A stretch of DNA of 64,000 bases from Spirosoma utsteinense. GTDB lineage: Bacteria > Bacteroidota > Bacteroidia > Cytophagales > Spirosomataceae. The translations under genes and the position numbers were made by a program. The notes under the pieces are model-generated. The model saw nothing but the letters and a program-made list of their open reading frames with translations. It had not been told where the DNA came from and ran no database searches. Of the stretch, positions 1 to 9,285 are shown piece by piece (the first letter of the stretch is position 1; each line of letters opens with the position of its first letter). The stretch spans positions 96,290 through 160,289 of the forward strand of contig NZ_VFIA01000015.1 of NCBI RefSeq assembly GCF_014282275.1, in the 5' to 3' direction.

Positions 1-365
1 GCCGTTTGCGCCCGCATCGAGAAGATGTTCAGGATAAGCAGACTCCGGTCGAGCACCTTGATGTCGACCAGTTCATCTTCCAGGTTTCGAACCTGCGACG
101 GGCTGAGGTCATCGTCGAAGATGACCATATCGACCGGATTGGCACGGATATAGGTCTGAATCTCTTCCAGCTTGCCTTTTCCTACATACGTGCGGATGTC
201 GGGGCGTTCGAGCTTCTGGGTAAACGAATGTTTGGTAATGACGCCCGATGTTTCGGCCAGAAATGCCAGTTCATCGAGGTATTCCTTGGTCTGTTCGGCG
301 GTTTGCCTTTGCGAGATCATCGCGACCAGAACGGCGGTTTCGGGTTCTTTATGTGTGTCGTTCAT
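1..365 (-). CDS. hflX: GTPase HflX, N-terminal part (cut by window edge)
   Basis: Reading the minus strand from an ATG at 365 gives about 121 residues that run off the left edge. They match the N-terminal domain of HflX: the GKGKLEEI segment, FDDDLSPSQVRNLE, and DRSLLILNIFSMRAQT, the stretch that leads into the linker before the GTPase domain. HflX is a ribosome-associated GTPase that splits or rescues stalled ribosomes. The G domain lies outside the window, so completeness cannot be judged. An A/G-rich stretch (AGAAAAAGA) precedes the ATG. The call rests on family recognition of the N-domain only. Confidence 0.85.
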   Translation of the reverse strand, partial: MNDTHKEPETAVLVAMISQRQTAEQTKEYLDELAFLAETSGVITKHSFTQKLERPDIRTYVGKGKLEEIQTYIRANPVDMVIFDDDLSPSQVRNLEDELVDIKVLDRSLLILNIFSMRAQT

Positions 366-530
366 GAATCTTTTTCTGAGTGGTTATCGGGTTATCGTTT
401 GGCTGAGTTGTGGGCTTACACCCGGATTCAATGTTGCCAAACACAGGCCGAAGCCTGGTTACAGTAATAGAACGGGCTGATTTTGGTAAAAGTTTCGGCA
501 GTCGACCAGCCTGAATCGACGCCCTTCCGG

Positions 531-1937
531 TCAGACCTGTACTGTTTTCCAGTGCCCGCGACGGAATACCCATACGGCCATAACGGCCAGTAACGTTTCG
601 CTGGTGGCTACGGCCCAGAACACGCCCGATGGGCCCCAATCCAGCGTATCAGCCAGGGTGTAGGCCAGCGGAATCTCGATCATCCAGAAACAGACGATGT
701 TGATCAGCGTTGGCGTTCGGGTGTCGCCTGCTCCGTTAAACGCCTGACTGACAACCATACCATAAGCGAACGCTACATAGCCAACGCAGAATATCCGAAT
801 GCACTGTACCGCTATCTCGACTACGCGGGGTGTATGGTCGAACAGCCAGACAACACGGTGAGCCCCTACATAGAACAGCACCCCAATCAACAACAGGAAG
901 ATCATATTGCATAGCGCTGCCCGCCAGACTGAGGTTTCGGCCCGGTCGGGTTGGCCCGCACCCAGATTTTGCCCTACCAGTGTGGCGGCTGCGTTGGCCA
1001 TACCCCAGGAGGGCAGGATCGTGAAAATCAGAATCCGGATAGCAATGGTATAACCTGCTACCACCTCACTGCCGAAGGTCGACACGAGCCGCGTCAGGAA
1101 TACCCAGCTGGCCGATCCAATCAGGTATTGCCCCGTTCCGCCTACTGCCACCGTCAGCAGGTTACGAATGACGCCGGGTTCGGGCGTGAGGTCGGCTCGC
1201 AGTACCTGCAACGCCCCACTCCGGCGCGTGAGGGCATAAAGCTGGTATAAAACCCCCACCGTCCGACCCATTGTTGTCGCCACGGCCGAACCCATAACCC
1301 CCAGTTCGGGAAAGGGACCCAGGCCGAAGATGAATACCGGACAGAGCACGATGTTGACGCCGTTAGCCAGCCAGAGCGACCGCATGGCGACCGACGCGTC
1401 GCCCGAACCACGCAGACAGCCGCTCAGGACATGCAACAGGATGATAGCTGGCGCACTGGCGAAGATCATGCGGGTGAACCCTGTTCCGTTGGCGACGAGC
1501 TGTGGACTGCCGCCCATCAATCGTAATATAGACTCCGCGAATATCACACCCGGCAGGCCCAGTACCAGCGCTACCACCACTGCTACAAGGATCGCCTGGC
1601 CCACTGTTCTACCCGCTTCGCGTGGGTTGCTTTCGCCTATCCGCCGGGATACCATGGCGGCTGCGGCTGTACTGAGGCCAATGGCTACGGAGTAAACCAG
1701 CGTGAGCACCGATTCCGTCAGGCCCACCGTTGCAACCGCTTCGGAACCAATTCGGGCGACAAAAAAGATATCGACAACGGCAAACAGGGATTCCATGACC
1801 ATTTCGAGAATCATGGGAACCGACAGTAAAAAGATGGCCCGGTTGATACTGCCGGACGTAAAATTGGTTTCCGAACCGCGCAGGGCAGCCAAAAACAACC
1901 GAATAAATTTGGTCATTGAGACAACAGATAGACCCAC
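531..1937 (-). CDS. MATE family multidrug/cation antiporter
   Basis: A 468-residue, strongly hydrophobic protein of the usual MATE length (about 450), with twelve predicted membrane helices in two repeats. The N-terminal part reads SVPMILEMVMESLFAVVDIFF, typical of the NorM/DinF superfamily, and the second half repeats the pattern. MATE proteins export drugs or metabolites across the inner membrane using a Na+ or H+ gradient. An internal Met (MTKFIRL, position 1916) is a reasonable alternative start. The gene stands alone; nothing nearby points to a particular substrate. Confidence 0.88.
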   Translation of the reverse strand: MGLSVVSMTKFIRLFLAALRGSETNFTSGSINRAIFLLSVPMILEMVMESLFAVVDIFFVARIGSEAVATVGLTESVLTLVYSVAIGLSTAAAAMVSRRIGESNPREAGRTVGQAILVAVVVALVLGLPGVIFAESILRLMGGSPQLVANGTGFTRMIFASAPAIILLHVLSGCLRGSGDASVAMRSLWLANGVNIVLCPVFIFGLGPFPELGVMGSAVATTMGRTVGVLYQLYALTRRSGALQVLRADLTPEPGVIRNLLTVAVGGTGQYLIGSASWVFLTRLVSTFGSEVVAGYTIAIRILIFTILPSWGMANAAATLVGQNLGAGQPDRAETSVWRAALCNMIFLLLIGVLFYVGAHRVVWLFDHTPRVVEIAVQCIRIFCVGYVAFAYGMVVSQAFNGAGDTRTPTLINIVCFWMIEIPLAYTLADTLDWGPSGVFWAVATSETLLAVMAVWVFRRGHWKTVQV

Positions 1938-2183
1938 AGCCTAACTGGCTAGCAGTAACCTATGGATAATGAGAAATGGATGAAAATAGCTATCCGCAAA
2001 GCGGAGCAGCGAGGTACTGAGGAGGAGGAAAACGAAGACCTGCGTAGGGTCTTATCCGAGGAAAATCATGGGCCTGTAGCTCTTTGAGAACACAAACCTA
2101 TTGAAATATAATGGAATACACCAAACTTGTTCGATTAAACGGTCAGGTTAATCGCTGGGAAATAAATAGTTACGGGCTTATTG

Positions 2184-2729
2184 TCAGGCAAGCGTGTCCT
2201 GGCTGACGAGGCTGTAGGTTGACTGCACGAGGCCGGTTTCGAAGGATTCGGTGCGTACGGCTGCCCACTGGGTTTCTACAGCATGGCTGCCAAACAGGGG
2301 AATACCCGTACCCAGAACGATGGGTGCTACCGTAATGATCAATTCATCGATCAGGCGGGCATTGAGCAGGTGTGTATTCAGCTGGCCACCGCCCACCAGC
2401 CAGATAGTTCCTCCGTTGCTGCTCTTTAGCGACTGAACGAACGCAACCGGATCACTGGTAATATACCTGACGAAAGTGGTATTGGCCTGTTCCGACCGAC
2501 TGAAGACGTAGTTGATCTTATCGGCATACGGAAATTCGCCTCCGAAGCTCAAAATCGTCTTGTACGTGTTGTTTCCCATGAGCGTCGTATCGATCGAGGC
2601 CAGAAAAGCGTCGTATCCGTAATCGAGCTGGTTTGGGTTTGGGACGTTGTCGAGCCAGTCGACGCGGCCATCAGAACGGGCAATGAACCCATCGAGAGAG
2701 ATAGCGATGTAGAGACTGAGTTTGCGCAT
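2184..2729 (-). CDS. Dihydrofolate reductase family protein (RibD C-terminal-like)
   Basis: A 181-residue protein beginning MRKLSLYIAISLDGFIA, the signature opening of the RibD C-terminal/bacterial bifunctional deaminase-reductase fold, followed by GRVDWLD, TTLMGNNTYK, and GGTIWLVGGGQLN. These are the NADPH-binding strands of the dihydrofolate-reductase-like family (YyaP/YwjB type). The substrate is unknown for most stand-alone members; they are probably NAD(P)H-dependent reductases rather than true DHFR. It diverges from the Nif3-like gene with a 36-bp gap, so the two may share a promoter region. Confidence 0.85.
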   Translation of the reverse strand: MRKLSLYIAISLDGFIARSDGRVDWLDNVPNPNQLDYGYDAFLASIDTTLMGNNTYKTILSFGGEFPYADKINYVFSRSEQANTTFVRYITSDPVAFVQSLKSSNGGTIWLVGGGQLNTHLLNARLIDELIITVAPIVLGTGIPLFGSHAVETQWAAVRTESFETGLVQSTYSLVSQDTLA

Positions 2730-2765
2730 GACTAAACCAAAGCAGTATCCGGCGGTTGTAAAAAG

Positions 2766-3515
2766 ATGAACGACCAGGCGGTTTTACTCAGCGCAATCAC
2801 TGCTTTTCTTGGCGAAAAATTTAGCGTCGATCGCTATCCCGAGCGTGAACAGGGTGGTGTGTACTATCCTTCAAAACGTCCCGTCCGGAGGCTTGGTCTG
2901 GCGCTGGAGCCGTTTTCCGGCCTGGCAGGCTGGATTGCTGCGAACCGGCCCGACGCTCTATGGCTACACCGTCCCTGGAAACTCGACCTGAACGCGTTAC
3001 CGCCTGATACCGGCATTATATACCATCACCTGCCGTTCGACGAGTACCTGACAATGGGATATAACCCCCGGCTGGCCGAACGGTTGCAGGTGACCGGCCC
3101 GCTCGAACCGCTGGGTTATAAGCAGGACACCTCCGAAACCGGCGCTCCCTTGCCCCAACGGCCTATTGGTATGCTATTCGACGCACCACCCAAGCCTGTA
3201 TCGGGTTGGATTGGCCAGCTGGAATCACTTTTTGGGGGCTACGATCAAGTCGATCCCGGACGACAGACAGTTGTTGGGCGGGTCGCCGTAGTTGGGGCAA
3301 TGAACGACCGGCTTGTTCGGGAAGCCGCCAACGCGGGTGCGGGCTTGTATCTGACAGGTCAATACCGTCCGTCGGCGCAGGAAGCCGTGACAGAACGCGG
3401 GATAGCGGTCGTCGCCCTGGGACATCGCCGAACCGAGGCCTGGGGGCTACAGGCGTTAGCTGATCTGCTGCGTGAGCAGTGGCCGGATCTGGAAGTTATT
3501 GTCGCGGGGCCTTAA
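2766..3515 (+). CDS. Nif3-like dinuclear metal centre protein
   Basis: 249 residues. The C-terminal part (YLTGQYRPSAQEAVTERG, then VVALGHRRTEAWGLQALADLL) resembles the conserved closing motif of Nif3/YbgI proteins (GH..TE..G...L). The central IIYHHLPFD corresponds to the metal-binding HH region. Nif3 proteins form ring-shaped hexamers with two metals per subunit; their physiological reaction is unsettled (GTP cyclohydrolase 1 type 2 in some). This copy is more divergent than standard Nif3, so the family call is fairly good but the function is open. Followed by two inverted repeats. Confidence 0.65.
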   Translation: MNDQAVLLSAITAFLGEKFSVDRYPEREQGGVYYPSKRPVRRLGLALEPFSGLAGWIAANRPDALWLHRPWKLDLNALPPDTGIIYHHLPFDEYLTMGYNPRLAERLQVTGPLEPLGYKQDTSETGAPLPQRPIGMLFDAPPKPVSGWIGQLESLFGGYDQVDPGRQTVVGRVAVVGAMNDRLVREAANAGAGLYLTGQYRPSAQEAVTERGIAVVALGHRRTEAWGLQALADLLREQWPDLEVIVAGP

Positions 3516-3537
3516 CGCTGATCCTTGTACCAATAAG

Positions 3538-3571
3538 CGTGGTGAACCTGCGTGTGTGCAAGTTCACCACG
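3538..3571. terminator. Hairpin after the Nif3-like gene
   Basis: A 10-bp perfect inverted repeat (CGTGGTGAAC at 3538-3547 with its complement at 3562-3571) and a 14-nt loop, starting 23 bp after the Nif3-like stop codon. There is no T-run after it, so it may be a weak terminator or an mRNA 3'-end stabiliser. Confidence 0.45.
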
Positions 3572-3611
3572 AAACGAGTTAAGCAATCGAGCAGACTTAA
3601 ACGGCACTTTG

Positions 3612-3730
3612 TTTGTCATGGCTCCGGCCACCCGGTCCGAGGAACGAGGAATCTTCGGAGATGGTCAGTAAAACCAGACTTATCCGAAGATTCCTCGTTC
3701 CTCGGACCGGGTGGCCGGAGCCATGACAAA
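3612..3730. repeat. 48-bp perfect inverted repeat between convergent genes
   Basis: Bases 3612-3659 are the exact reverse complement of 3683-3730, with a 23-bp spacer (3660-3682). The sequence lies between the Nif3-like gene (plus) and the DUF2911 gene (minus), so a transcript from either side would form the same very stable hairpin. No coding function is seen. It may act as a bidirectional terminator, or be a palindromic repeat element of the genome. See also 37927-38004 and 54565-54628. Confidence 0.85.
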
Positions 3731-3767
3731 CTGCTCATCAAAAATAAGTCAATCTAATTCTGCGTGA

Positions 3768-4607
3768 CTACTTACACTCGGCCAGCAACTTCTGGTTGTT
3801 AAGGACATACGCGTCGTCGCCTGCTTTCTTCGCCAGTTCCAGCGACTGTAGCGCATCGGATTTGGCCAGTTTACAATCGCCCGTTTTGGCTGCGATTTTA
3901 GCCCGCAGGTAATATGTCCAGTACATTTTTTCGGACTCTACCACTTTGTTGGCCCACACCAGCGCCTGTTTCATATCGCGGTTGGTGTCGTAATAATAGT
4001 TGGCTGCGGCCGAAAATACGCCTGGTTTCGCGTCTGCTTTCGCTGTCTGTTCCGCAATCTGGGCCATGATTTTTTCGTCGGGGTCGTTGGTAATCGGCAG
4101 TTTGACCCGGAGACTCTCCCAGCGCATGGTCAGACTTGCCGAGGTCGGCGTAAAGTCGGTAAATTCAAATGTCAGGGCTTCGGTGAGTGTCGTTGCTTTT
4201 TCGGGTTTCACCGTAATGCGCATCAGGTCGTTGGCCTCTTTATAGGTGTAAGCGCCCCAGTTGTTGGCGTCTTTGTTTAAAATGAAGGTAAAATCAGCTG
4301 CGGTTGGCAAGGCGTACAGACCGTAGCGACCGGCGGGGACTTTTTTGCCATCGACGAGCATTGCTTCCGACAGAACCAGGTTGGTAATCTTGTTAGCGCC
4401 CGTGCGCCATACTTTGCCATAGGGAACGCGATCGCCGAACATGGTACGGCCTTTGAGCGAGGGGCGGGCATACTCGATGGTAACGGTACCCAGGCCTACC
4501 TGCTGGGAAACGGTAGCGGCTGGACTGGCAGCCGGTAAGTCGATCTGGGCGAAGCTGGTAACCGCAAAGCCGGCGACCAGGGCAAGTGTAAGTAACGGTG
4601 ATTTCAT
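3768..4607 (-). CDS. DUF2911 domain periplasmic protein
   Basis: Starting at the Met at 4607 gives 279 residues with a clear signal peptide (MKSPLLTLALVAGFAVTSFAQ). The body, with VTIEYARPSLKGR, VPYGKVWRTGAN and GKKVPAGRYGLYALP, matches DUF2911, a Bacteroidota secreted family. The C-terminal 90 residues are helical and TPR-like (ANYYYDTNRDMKQALVWANKV). Function is unknown; a periplasmic sugar- or protein-binding role is often guessed. An ATG further upstream (4664) would place charged residues before the signal peptide, so the internal start is preferred. Confidence 0.85.
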   Translation of the reverse strand: MKSPLLTLALVAGFAVTSFAQIDLPAASPAATVSQQVGLGTVTIEYARPSLKGRTMFGDRVPYGKVWRTGANKITNLVLSEAMLVDGKKVPAGRYGLYALPTAADFTFILNKDANNWGAYTYKEANDLMRITVKPEKATTLTEALTFEFTDFTPTSASLTMRWESLRVKLPITNDPDEKIMAQIAEQTAKADAKPGVFSAAANYYYDTNRDMKQALVWANKVVESEKMYWTYYLRAKIAAKTGDCKLAKSDALQSLELAKKAGDDAYVLNNQKLLAECK

Positions 4608-4716
4608 GAGGGGAAACAAGTGAATGATAGGCGCAAGTTTACGCATCGGGCGGCTACGGACCAACTTTCAGCTTTGGGAGCGCGCAGTCAAGACACCATA
4701 ACCTGCGCCAAATGCA

Positions 4717-6075
4717 CTAAAAGACCAGTTTGAAGGTGCTGCCCTGGCCGGGTTTGGACTCGGCCGTAAGCTGGCCCCCGTGGAGCTGCATGATCTGGCG
4801 CGACAAGCTCAACCCAATACCTGAACCGGTCTTCTTGGTCGTATAAAACGGAATGAAAATCTGCTCCAGCGCTTCCGGCTCTATGCCCGGGCCGTTATCC
4901 GACACCCGAATGATTACGTAGGGCCCATCTGCTTCCGCTTCGATCTGAATGGATGGACTGGCCGTTTTCTCCAGACTCTCCACCGCGTTTTTGACCAGGT
5001 TCAGCAACACCATTTCAATCTGAGCCGTGTCGGCCCGGATAGCCAGGTTAGGCGATGTGGTTGTGATGGTGACCCGGTTTTTCTGTACCTCAGGCTGGAA
5101 CAGCTGGACTACGTTCCGCAATAGATTCTCGACCGGTACATCGGCAAAAATGGGCTGTGGAATGGTGGTGAAGTGCCGGTAGGCATCCACAAACTGCATG
5201 ACACCCGCGCCCCGCTGCTCAATGGTCGTCAGCGCATCGCGCAGATCGGTGAGGGATGCGGCTACAGAAAACGAAGGAGCCATTGTCGACGCGTCGGGCC
5301 CCAGTGCCGGCACCAGGTCCATCTCAACAATGTCGCGCATGGTACCTGCCAGCGATACGATGGGTGTGATGGAGTTCATAATCTCATGGCGAAGCACCTT
5401 TGTTAGGTTCTGCCACGCATCGAGTTCGCGTTGCTGCAACTCGGTGCGGATATTCTGCAGCGAGGCCACCGTAACCAACCGTCCGCGGAGCCGCACCGCC
5501 GTACACCGCACCGATAACTCACCATCGGTGCCGGTCTGGTAAGCCACCGGGGCCGATGCGTTGGTAGCCGACTGGAGGAGTCCGGCCAGGTCCGGGTGGG
5601 TTGCGTTGAGGTCGGTAAGGGTGCGGAGCCGGTAGATGCCCAGCAGCCGCAGCGCCGTTTGGTTAACCAGTTCGACCTGACCGCTGGCATCGAAGGTGAG
5701 CAACCCAACGCTAACGTGCTGAACAATGGTGTTGACGTAGTGGAGGTTGGCTTCTTTCTCCGCCCGCGCCTGCCGGAAGGCATCTAGTACTTCGTTGAAC
5801 TGATCGTTGAGGCCGCGAAACGAGGGACCAAAATTATTGTCGGCCCGGAAGGCAACGGTAAAATCCGAATAACGCACCGACTCCAGAAAACGGGTCAGTT
5901 TGCGATTGAGACCTGTAACGTACTGGTATAGATTGAGGGATAAGACGCCTGTGACGATTAAGGCAACGACAAGCCATAGCTTATTTGACTGGCTGGCATA
6001 CAGCGCCACCACCGCGCCCGTAAGGATAACGATGGTGGCGATACGCCAGCTAAGGCCAACCGCAAAGCGATTCAT
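4717..6075 (-). CDS. NtrY-like sensor histidine kinase
   Basis: From the ATG at 6075 the protein has 452 residues: two N-terminal membrane helices (about 12-50), a HAMP-like linker, a PAS-like domain (about 115-210), the dimerisation/phosphoacceptor helix with VLRHEIMNSITPI (His near 230), and an HATPase domain with NLVKNAVESL (N box), DNGPGIE (G1) and GSGIGLSLSR (G2). It is therefore a complete membrane kinase. It probably pairs with the NtrC-type regulator at 9286-10656, as in many Bacteroidota MacAB-type efflux loci, although the two genes are not adjacent here. That partnership is inference. Confidence 0.85.
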   Translation of the reverse strand: MNRFAVGLSWRIATIVILTGAVVALYASQSNKLWLVVALIVTGVLSLNLYQYVTGLNRKLTRFLESVRYSDFTVAFRADNNFGPSFRGLNDQFNEVLDAFRQARAEKEANLHYVNTIVQHVSVGLLTFDASGQVELVNQTALRLLGIYRLRTLTDLNATHPDLAGLLQSATNASAPVAYQTGTDGELSVRCTAVRLRGRLVTVASLQNIRTELQQRELDAWQNLTKVLRHEIMNSITPIVSLAGTMRDIVEMDLVPALGPDASTMAPSFSVAASLTDLRDALTTIEQRGAGVMQFVDAYRHFTTIPQPIFADVPVENLLRNVVQLFQPEVQKNRVTITTTSPNLAIRADTAQIEMVLLNLVKNAVESLEKTASPSIQIEAEADGPYVIIRVSDNGPGIEPEALEQIFIPFYTTKKTGSGIGLSLSRQIMQLHGGQLTAESKPGQGSTFKLVF

Positions 6076-6091
6076 GGATTTAGCCGGGTTC

Positions 6092-7066
6092 TCATGCAAT
6101 CCAGCTGAACGGATATTCCAGCGTAGGCACTTTTGTCCGGTCGGCAACCCGGCGCAGGCGGTTGGGTAGCGCCATCAGGTAGTCGCGGGCGCGCTGTCCG
6201 GCATCGTTCAGGTCGTTTACGGCCGCAATGTTCCAGTCGGCCAGCAGTGTATCGGCAATCTCGATATAGTCCTGGGTGGTATATACGCCTAACCGCTGGG
6301 CCGCATCGGAGAAATGACTGAATGTCTGCCCCATTTTAACCCCTGTTTCGCGCAGGAAGTGAGCCGGCATCACAATCTTTTTGCGCATCATGTCTTCAAA
6401 CGCCAGCATCATTTCGGAGGGGTCTACTTCAAAGATCTGACCCACAAACGCTTTGTACGCTTTGGCATGGCGCATCTCGTCGGATGCAATGACTCCGCAT
6501 ATTTTCGACAGCTGCGGACAGCCTGCCTGTTTCGCCAGCGTGGCGGTCCGGCGGTGCGAAACGTTCGTGGCCAGCTCCTGAAACGAGGTATAGATGAAGT
6601 TGCGGTATGGGTCGCGGCCCGTACCAATGTCGAACCCATCGGCAATAAGGTATTGCGTCGATACTTCCATAGCCCGCATGTTCACCCGGCCCGACAGGTA
6701 GAGGAACTTGTTGAGCAGATCGCCGTGGCGGTTTTCTTCGGCTGTCCAGCTCCGTATCCATCGGCTCCATCCGTTGCCATTTTCCTGGTCAACGCCTTCC
6801 ATATCCATCAGCCACGATTCGTAGGTAGGCAGGGCTTCTTCGGTAATGGTGTCGCCGATCAGTACGGCCACATAGTCATAAGGAAGCTCCTGAACACTCT
6901 CGCGCAGCAGCTTTACCTCGTCCAGAAAATTGTCCTGCGTCGAATCGGGCAGCAGGTCAGTGGGTTGCCAGTTCGTTTCAATTGGCCGTAAGTATTCGGC
7001 CATTAACGCATCTATTTTTTCGCCGACGAAGCGCATTACGTCCAAACGGCTGCCTGATAAACTCAT
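6092..7066 (-). CDS. Acyl-ACP desaturase
   Basis: 324 residues with the two di-iron ligand motifs of soluble stearoyl-ACP-desaturase-type enzymes: EENRHGD in the first half and DEMRHAKAY in the second, with the spacing expected for a ferritin-like four-helix core. These enzymes insert a double bond into acyl-ACP and so adjust membrane fluidity. It is divergent from the PlsC-like acyltransferase at 7238, so phospholipid synthesis is the local theme. Full length; no oddities seen. Confidence 0.9.
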   Translation of the reverse strand: MSLSGSRLDVMRFVGEKIDALMAEYLRPIETNWQPTDLLPDSTQDNFLDEVKLLRESVQELPYDYVAVLIGDTITEEALPTYESWLMDMEGVDQENGNGWSRWIRSWTAEENRHGDLLNKFLYLSGRVNMRAMEVSTQYLIADGFDIGTGRDPYRNFIYTSFQELATNVSHRRTATLAKQAGCPQLSKICGVIASDEMRHAKAYKAFVGQIFEVDPSEMMLAFEDMMRKKIVMPAHFLRETGVKMGQTFSHFSDAAQRLGVYTTQDYIEIADTLLADWNIAAVNDLNDAGQRARDYLMALPNRLRRVADRTKVPTLEYPFSWIA

Positions 7067-7182
7067 GTCAAACTATATAAAAGATAAACGATCGATTTCT
7101 ATTTCCTGGCAAGTTACGGTTAAAACAAAGGGCAGATTTAGCCAGCTTTACCTTTTTCTACCTAATGAAAACGACTGATTGC

Positions 7183-7190
7183 TATTTTTG
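7183..7190 (+). promoter_or_regulatory. Possible -7 element for the plsC-like gene
   Basis: TATTTTTG fits the Bacteroidota -7 consensus TAnnTTTG and lies 47 bp before the plsC-like ATG. No clear TTTG -33 box is visible at the expected distance, so this is only a candidate. Confidence 0.35.
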
Positions 7191-7237
7191 AGAAAAAATC
7201 AGTAGCTACGGTGCCAGTCTGCACTGGACCCGCTTGT

Positions 7238-7981
7238 ATGAAGAAACTTCTAGATTACGTGCTGAGCAGTATCTACCTGCTTTACTTTGGCCTGGTACTG
7301 CTTGTGTTTCATGCGCTTCAGGTTGGCGCGTTTCATCTGTTCGGTAAAGACGCCCATAAGAAAACAGTAGACGTTATGAACGGGTTCATCGCCTACGGCT
7401 GGTATCTGACAGGTAGTACGATTCAATACCGTCATCTCGCCCCTGAGCTACCCACCGACCGACCGATCGTCTTTGTCGCCAACCACCAGAGTATGTTCGA
7501 TATTTCGCCTGTCATCTGGTTCCTGCGACGACATACGCCCATTTTCGTGTCTAAAATCGAGCTGTCGCACGGCATTCCGGGCATTTCGTATAACCTCCGC
7601 AAAAGCGGTGCGGCCCTCATCGACCGAAAAGACGCCAAGCAGGCCATCGCTGAAATTGCGCGGCTGGGCAAACACATTCAGCTGAAGAAACACTCGGCTG
7701 TTATTTTCCCCGAAGGAACCCGCTCAGCCACCGGACAGATGCGTCCGTTTGCAACGGGCGGGCTGGCGGTGCTGCTCAAACGGGCACCAACGGCGCTTGT
7801 CGTACCCGTTGTCATTGGGGGAACAGGGCACTTCAACCCGAAAGGTATTTTTCCGTTGCGGTCTTTCTCGCGGATGTCATGGACCGTGCTGCCCGGTATC
7901 GAACCCGCCGGACAAACCCCCGAAGAGATCGTCCGGCTGGCGCAGGAAGCGATTGCTGCCGAGCTAGCAAAACCCGTTTAG
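7238..7981 (+). CDS. 1-acyl-sn-glycerol-3-phosphate acyltransferase (PlsC-like)
   Basis: 247 residues from the ATG at 7238, chosen because the preceding in-frame GTG at 7211 only adds a short non-conserved tail before the hydrophobic N-terminus MKKLLDYVLSS. It has block I VANHQSMFD (the NHxxxxD catalytic pair) and block III FPEGTRS, both diagnostic of the LPLAT family. It would acylate lysophosphatidate at the inner membrane to give phosphatidate. It is divergent from the acyl-ACP desaturase, consistent with membrane lipid synthesis. Confidence 0.88.
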   Translation: MKKLLDYVLSSIYLLYFGLVLLVFHALQVGAFHLFGKDAHKKTVDVMNGFIAYGWYLTGSTIQYRHLAPELPTDRPIVFVANHQSMFDISPVIWFLRRHTPIFVSKIELSHGIPGISYNLRKSGAALIDRKDAKQAIAEIARLGKHIQLKKHSAVIFPEGTRSATGQMRPFATGGLAVLLKRAPTALVVPVVIGGTGHFNPKGIFPLRSFSRMSWTVLPGIEPAGQTPEEIVRLAQEAIAAELAKPV

Positions 7982-8006
7982 CGCTGGAATAACTCAGAAT
8001 ACCCGT

Positions 8007-8321
8007 TTAATCCAGGTGAAACACCCGTTCGAGGGGTTCAACCCTCGGGGAAGAGTCGGGATTTGTCTCCATAAGGTCGGCCATGTAAGCCCACCAGCGC
8101 TGCATGACGGGCTGGGTTGGCAAGGCATCGGCGGTATGGCCCGGCAACCGTTTCTGCACGGCAAACAGCGTGCCCGTCGGCCGGTCGAGGTAGATGGAGT
8201 AGTCGTAAATACCCGCGTCGGTGAGGGCAGCCGAAAGCTCAGGCCACAGTTCATCGTGCCGCCGTTGGTATTCGGATGCCACGCCTGGCTTCAGCTTCAT
8301 TGTAAACGCAATTTCTTCCAT
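8007..8321 (-). CDS. rhaM: L-rhamnose mutarotase
   Basis: A 104-residue protein matching the RhaM/DUF718 family in length and sequence: MKLKPGVASEYQRRHDELWPE near the start, YDYSIYLDRPTGTLFAVQ in the middle, and MQRWWAYMADLMETNPD, with the paired Trp residues, near the end. RhaM interconverts alpha and beta L-rhamnose. It lies 43 bp downstream of an SGNH hydrolase resembling rhamnogalacturonan acetylesterase, so the two probably form an operon for using rhamnose-containing pectin. Confidence 0.92.
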   Translation of the reverse strand: MEEIAFTMKLKPGVASEYQRRHDELWPELSAALTDAGIYDYSIYLDRPTGTLFAVQKRLPGHTADALPTQPVMQRWWAYMADLMETNPDSSPRVEPLERVFHLD

Positions 8322-8364
8322 TGTAGGGTTTTGGATTCAGGGGTATGTGGTATCAGACAGGCAA

Positions 8365-9165
8365 CTATTTGGGTGCTTTCGCTAGCACATACTGGTTCAA
8401 TGGGCAGTTCCCCAATTGCTGTATACCCTCCATCACGGTAGCCGCGTTGAGTCGGGCACCGGCTGCATTGGTATGGGTGTGATCGCTGACGAAATAGGTT
8501 GTCTGTAGCGTTGCCGAATCGCCAAGCGCGTCGTATTTCGCAGCTACGCGCCCATTCAGATCGATATAATAAGCGCCCTGTTTTTTGGCTACATCAGCTG
8601 CCCAGGTACTGTAGTTACCCGTGGCCCGCTCCACTTTTCCGTTCTTCCAGGCATTCCGCGGCACCAGCGACAACACAATCGGCAGGGCACCTTTGGCCTG
8701 CGCATCGGTTATGTACTTCCGCAGGTACCAGCCGTAGCTGTGTACGAGCTCATGTTTCTTCGTGATGAGGTTGTCGATTTCTTCCGTTTCATCGCCAATA
8801 CCTTTGATGGAGCCACGGGCGCGGATGGTATCGTTGACAGGCCCGGCGTCGTTATGCCCGAACTGCATCATCACAAAATCGCCGGGTTTCAGCGTAGCCA
8901 TAATACGGTCCCAGCGCCCTTCGGCGAGAAAGGTACGGCTGCTGCGGCCACCCATGGCGTGGTTCTCGACCTGCAGACGCGATGTGTCGAGGTGAGCCGC
9001 AATAAAATGCCCCCAGCCCCACATACCGCCCTCGCCTTTGTCGCTGGAGTTCTTTACCGTCGAGTCGCCGATCAGGTAAAGGGTCGGCCGCCGGGGTGGA
9101 CTGATCGCCAGCAGGATGAAGGCGACCGAAACGATCAGGGTAGCAGTCAGGAAGTTGTGCTTCAT
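8365..9165 (-). CDS. Rhamnogalacturonan acetylesterase-like SGNH hydrolase
   Basis: 266 residues from the Met at 9165, starting with a signal peptide or N-terminal anchor (MKHNFLTATLIVSVAFILLA). SGNH blocks are present: IGDSTVKN (block I, catalytic Ser), GGRSSRTF (block II Gly), FGHNDAG (block III Asn), and SDHTHTNAAGA (block V Asp/His). The GDSTV and GHNDAG forms are typical of rhamnogalacturonan acetylesterases, which deacetylate pectin side chains. The adjacent rhaM gene supports that. The longer open frame starting at 9240 lacks a better signal peptide and was not chosen. Confidence 0.85.
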   Translation of the reverse strand: MKHNFLTATLIVSVAFILLAISPPRRPTLYLIGDSTVKNSSDKGEGGMWGWGHFIAAHLDTSRLQVENHAMGGRSSRTFLAEGRWDRIMATLKPGDFVMMQFGHNDAGPVNDTIRARGSIKGIGDETEEIDNLITKKHELVHSYGWYLRKYITDAQAKGALPIVLSLVPRNAWKNGKVERATGNYSTWAADVAKKQGAYYIDLNGRVAAKYDALGDSATLQTTYFVSDHTHTNAAGARLNAATVMEGIQQLGNCPLNQYVLAKAPK

Positions 9166-9285
9166 ACATGTATACACAAAACGGGTTGGACTGACGATGT
9201 ACGAATGGTACACCACCATGCCAACCCGAAAGCGGTACAAAGCCTTGTTTTTACCCGTGCTGTTCGCTTCGTTTATGGTGGAGCG

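Noticed and set aside
6..467. 153-codon plus-strand open frame at the left edge
   Set aside because: Antisense to the hflX N-terminus, which gives a strong family match on the minus strand.
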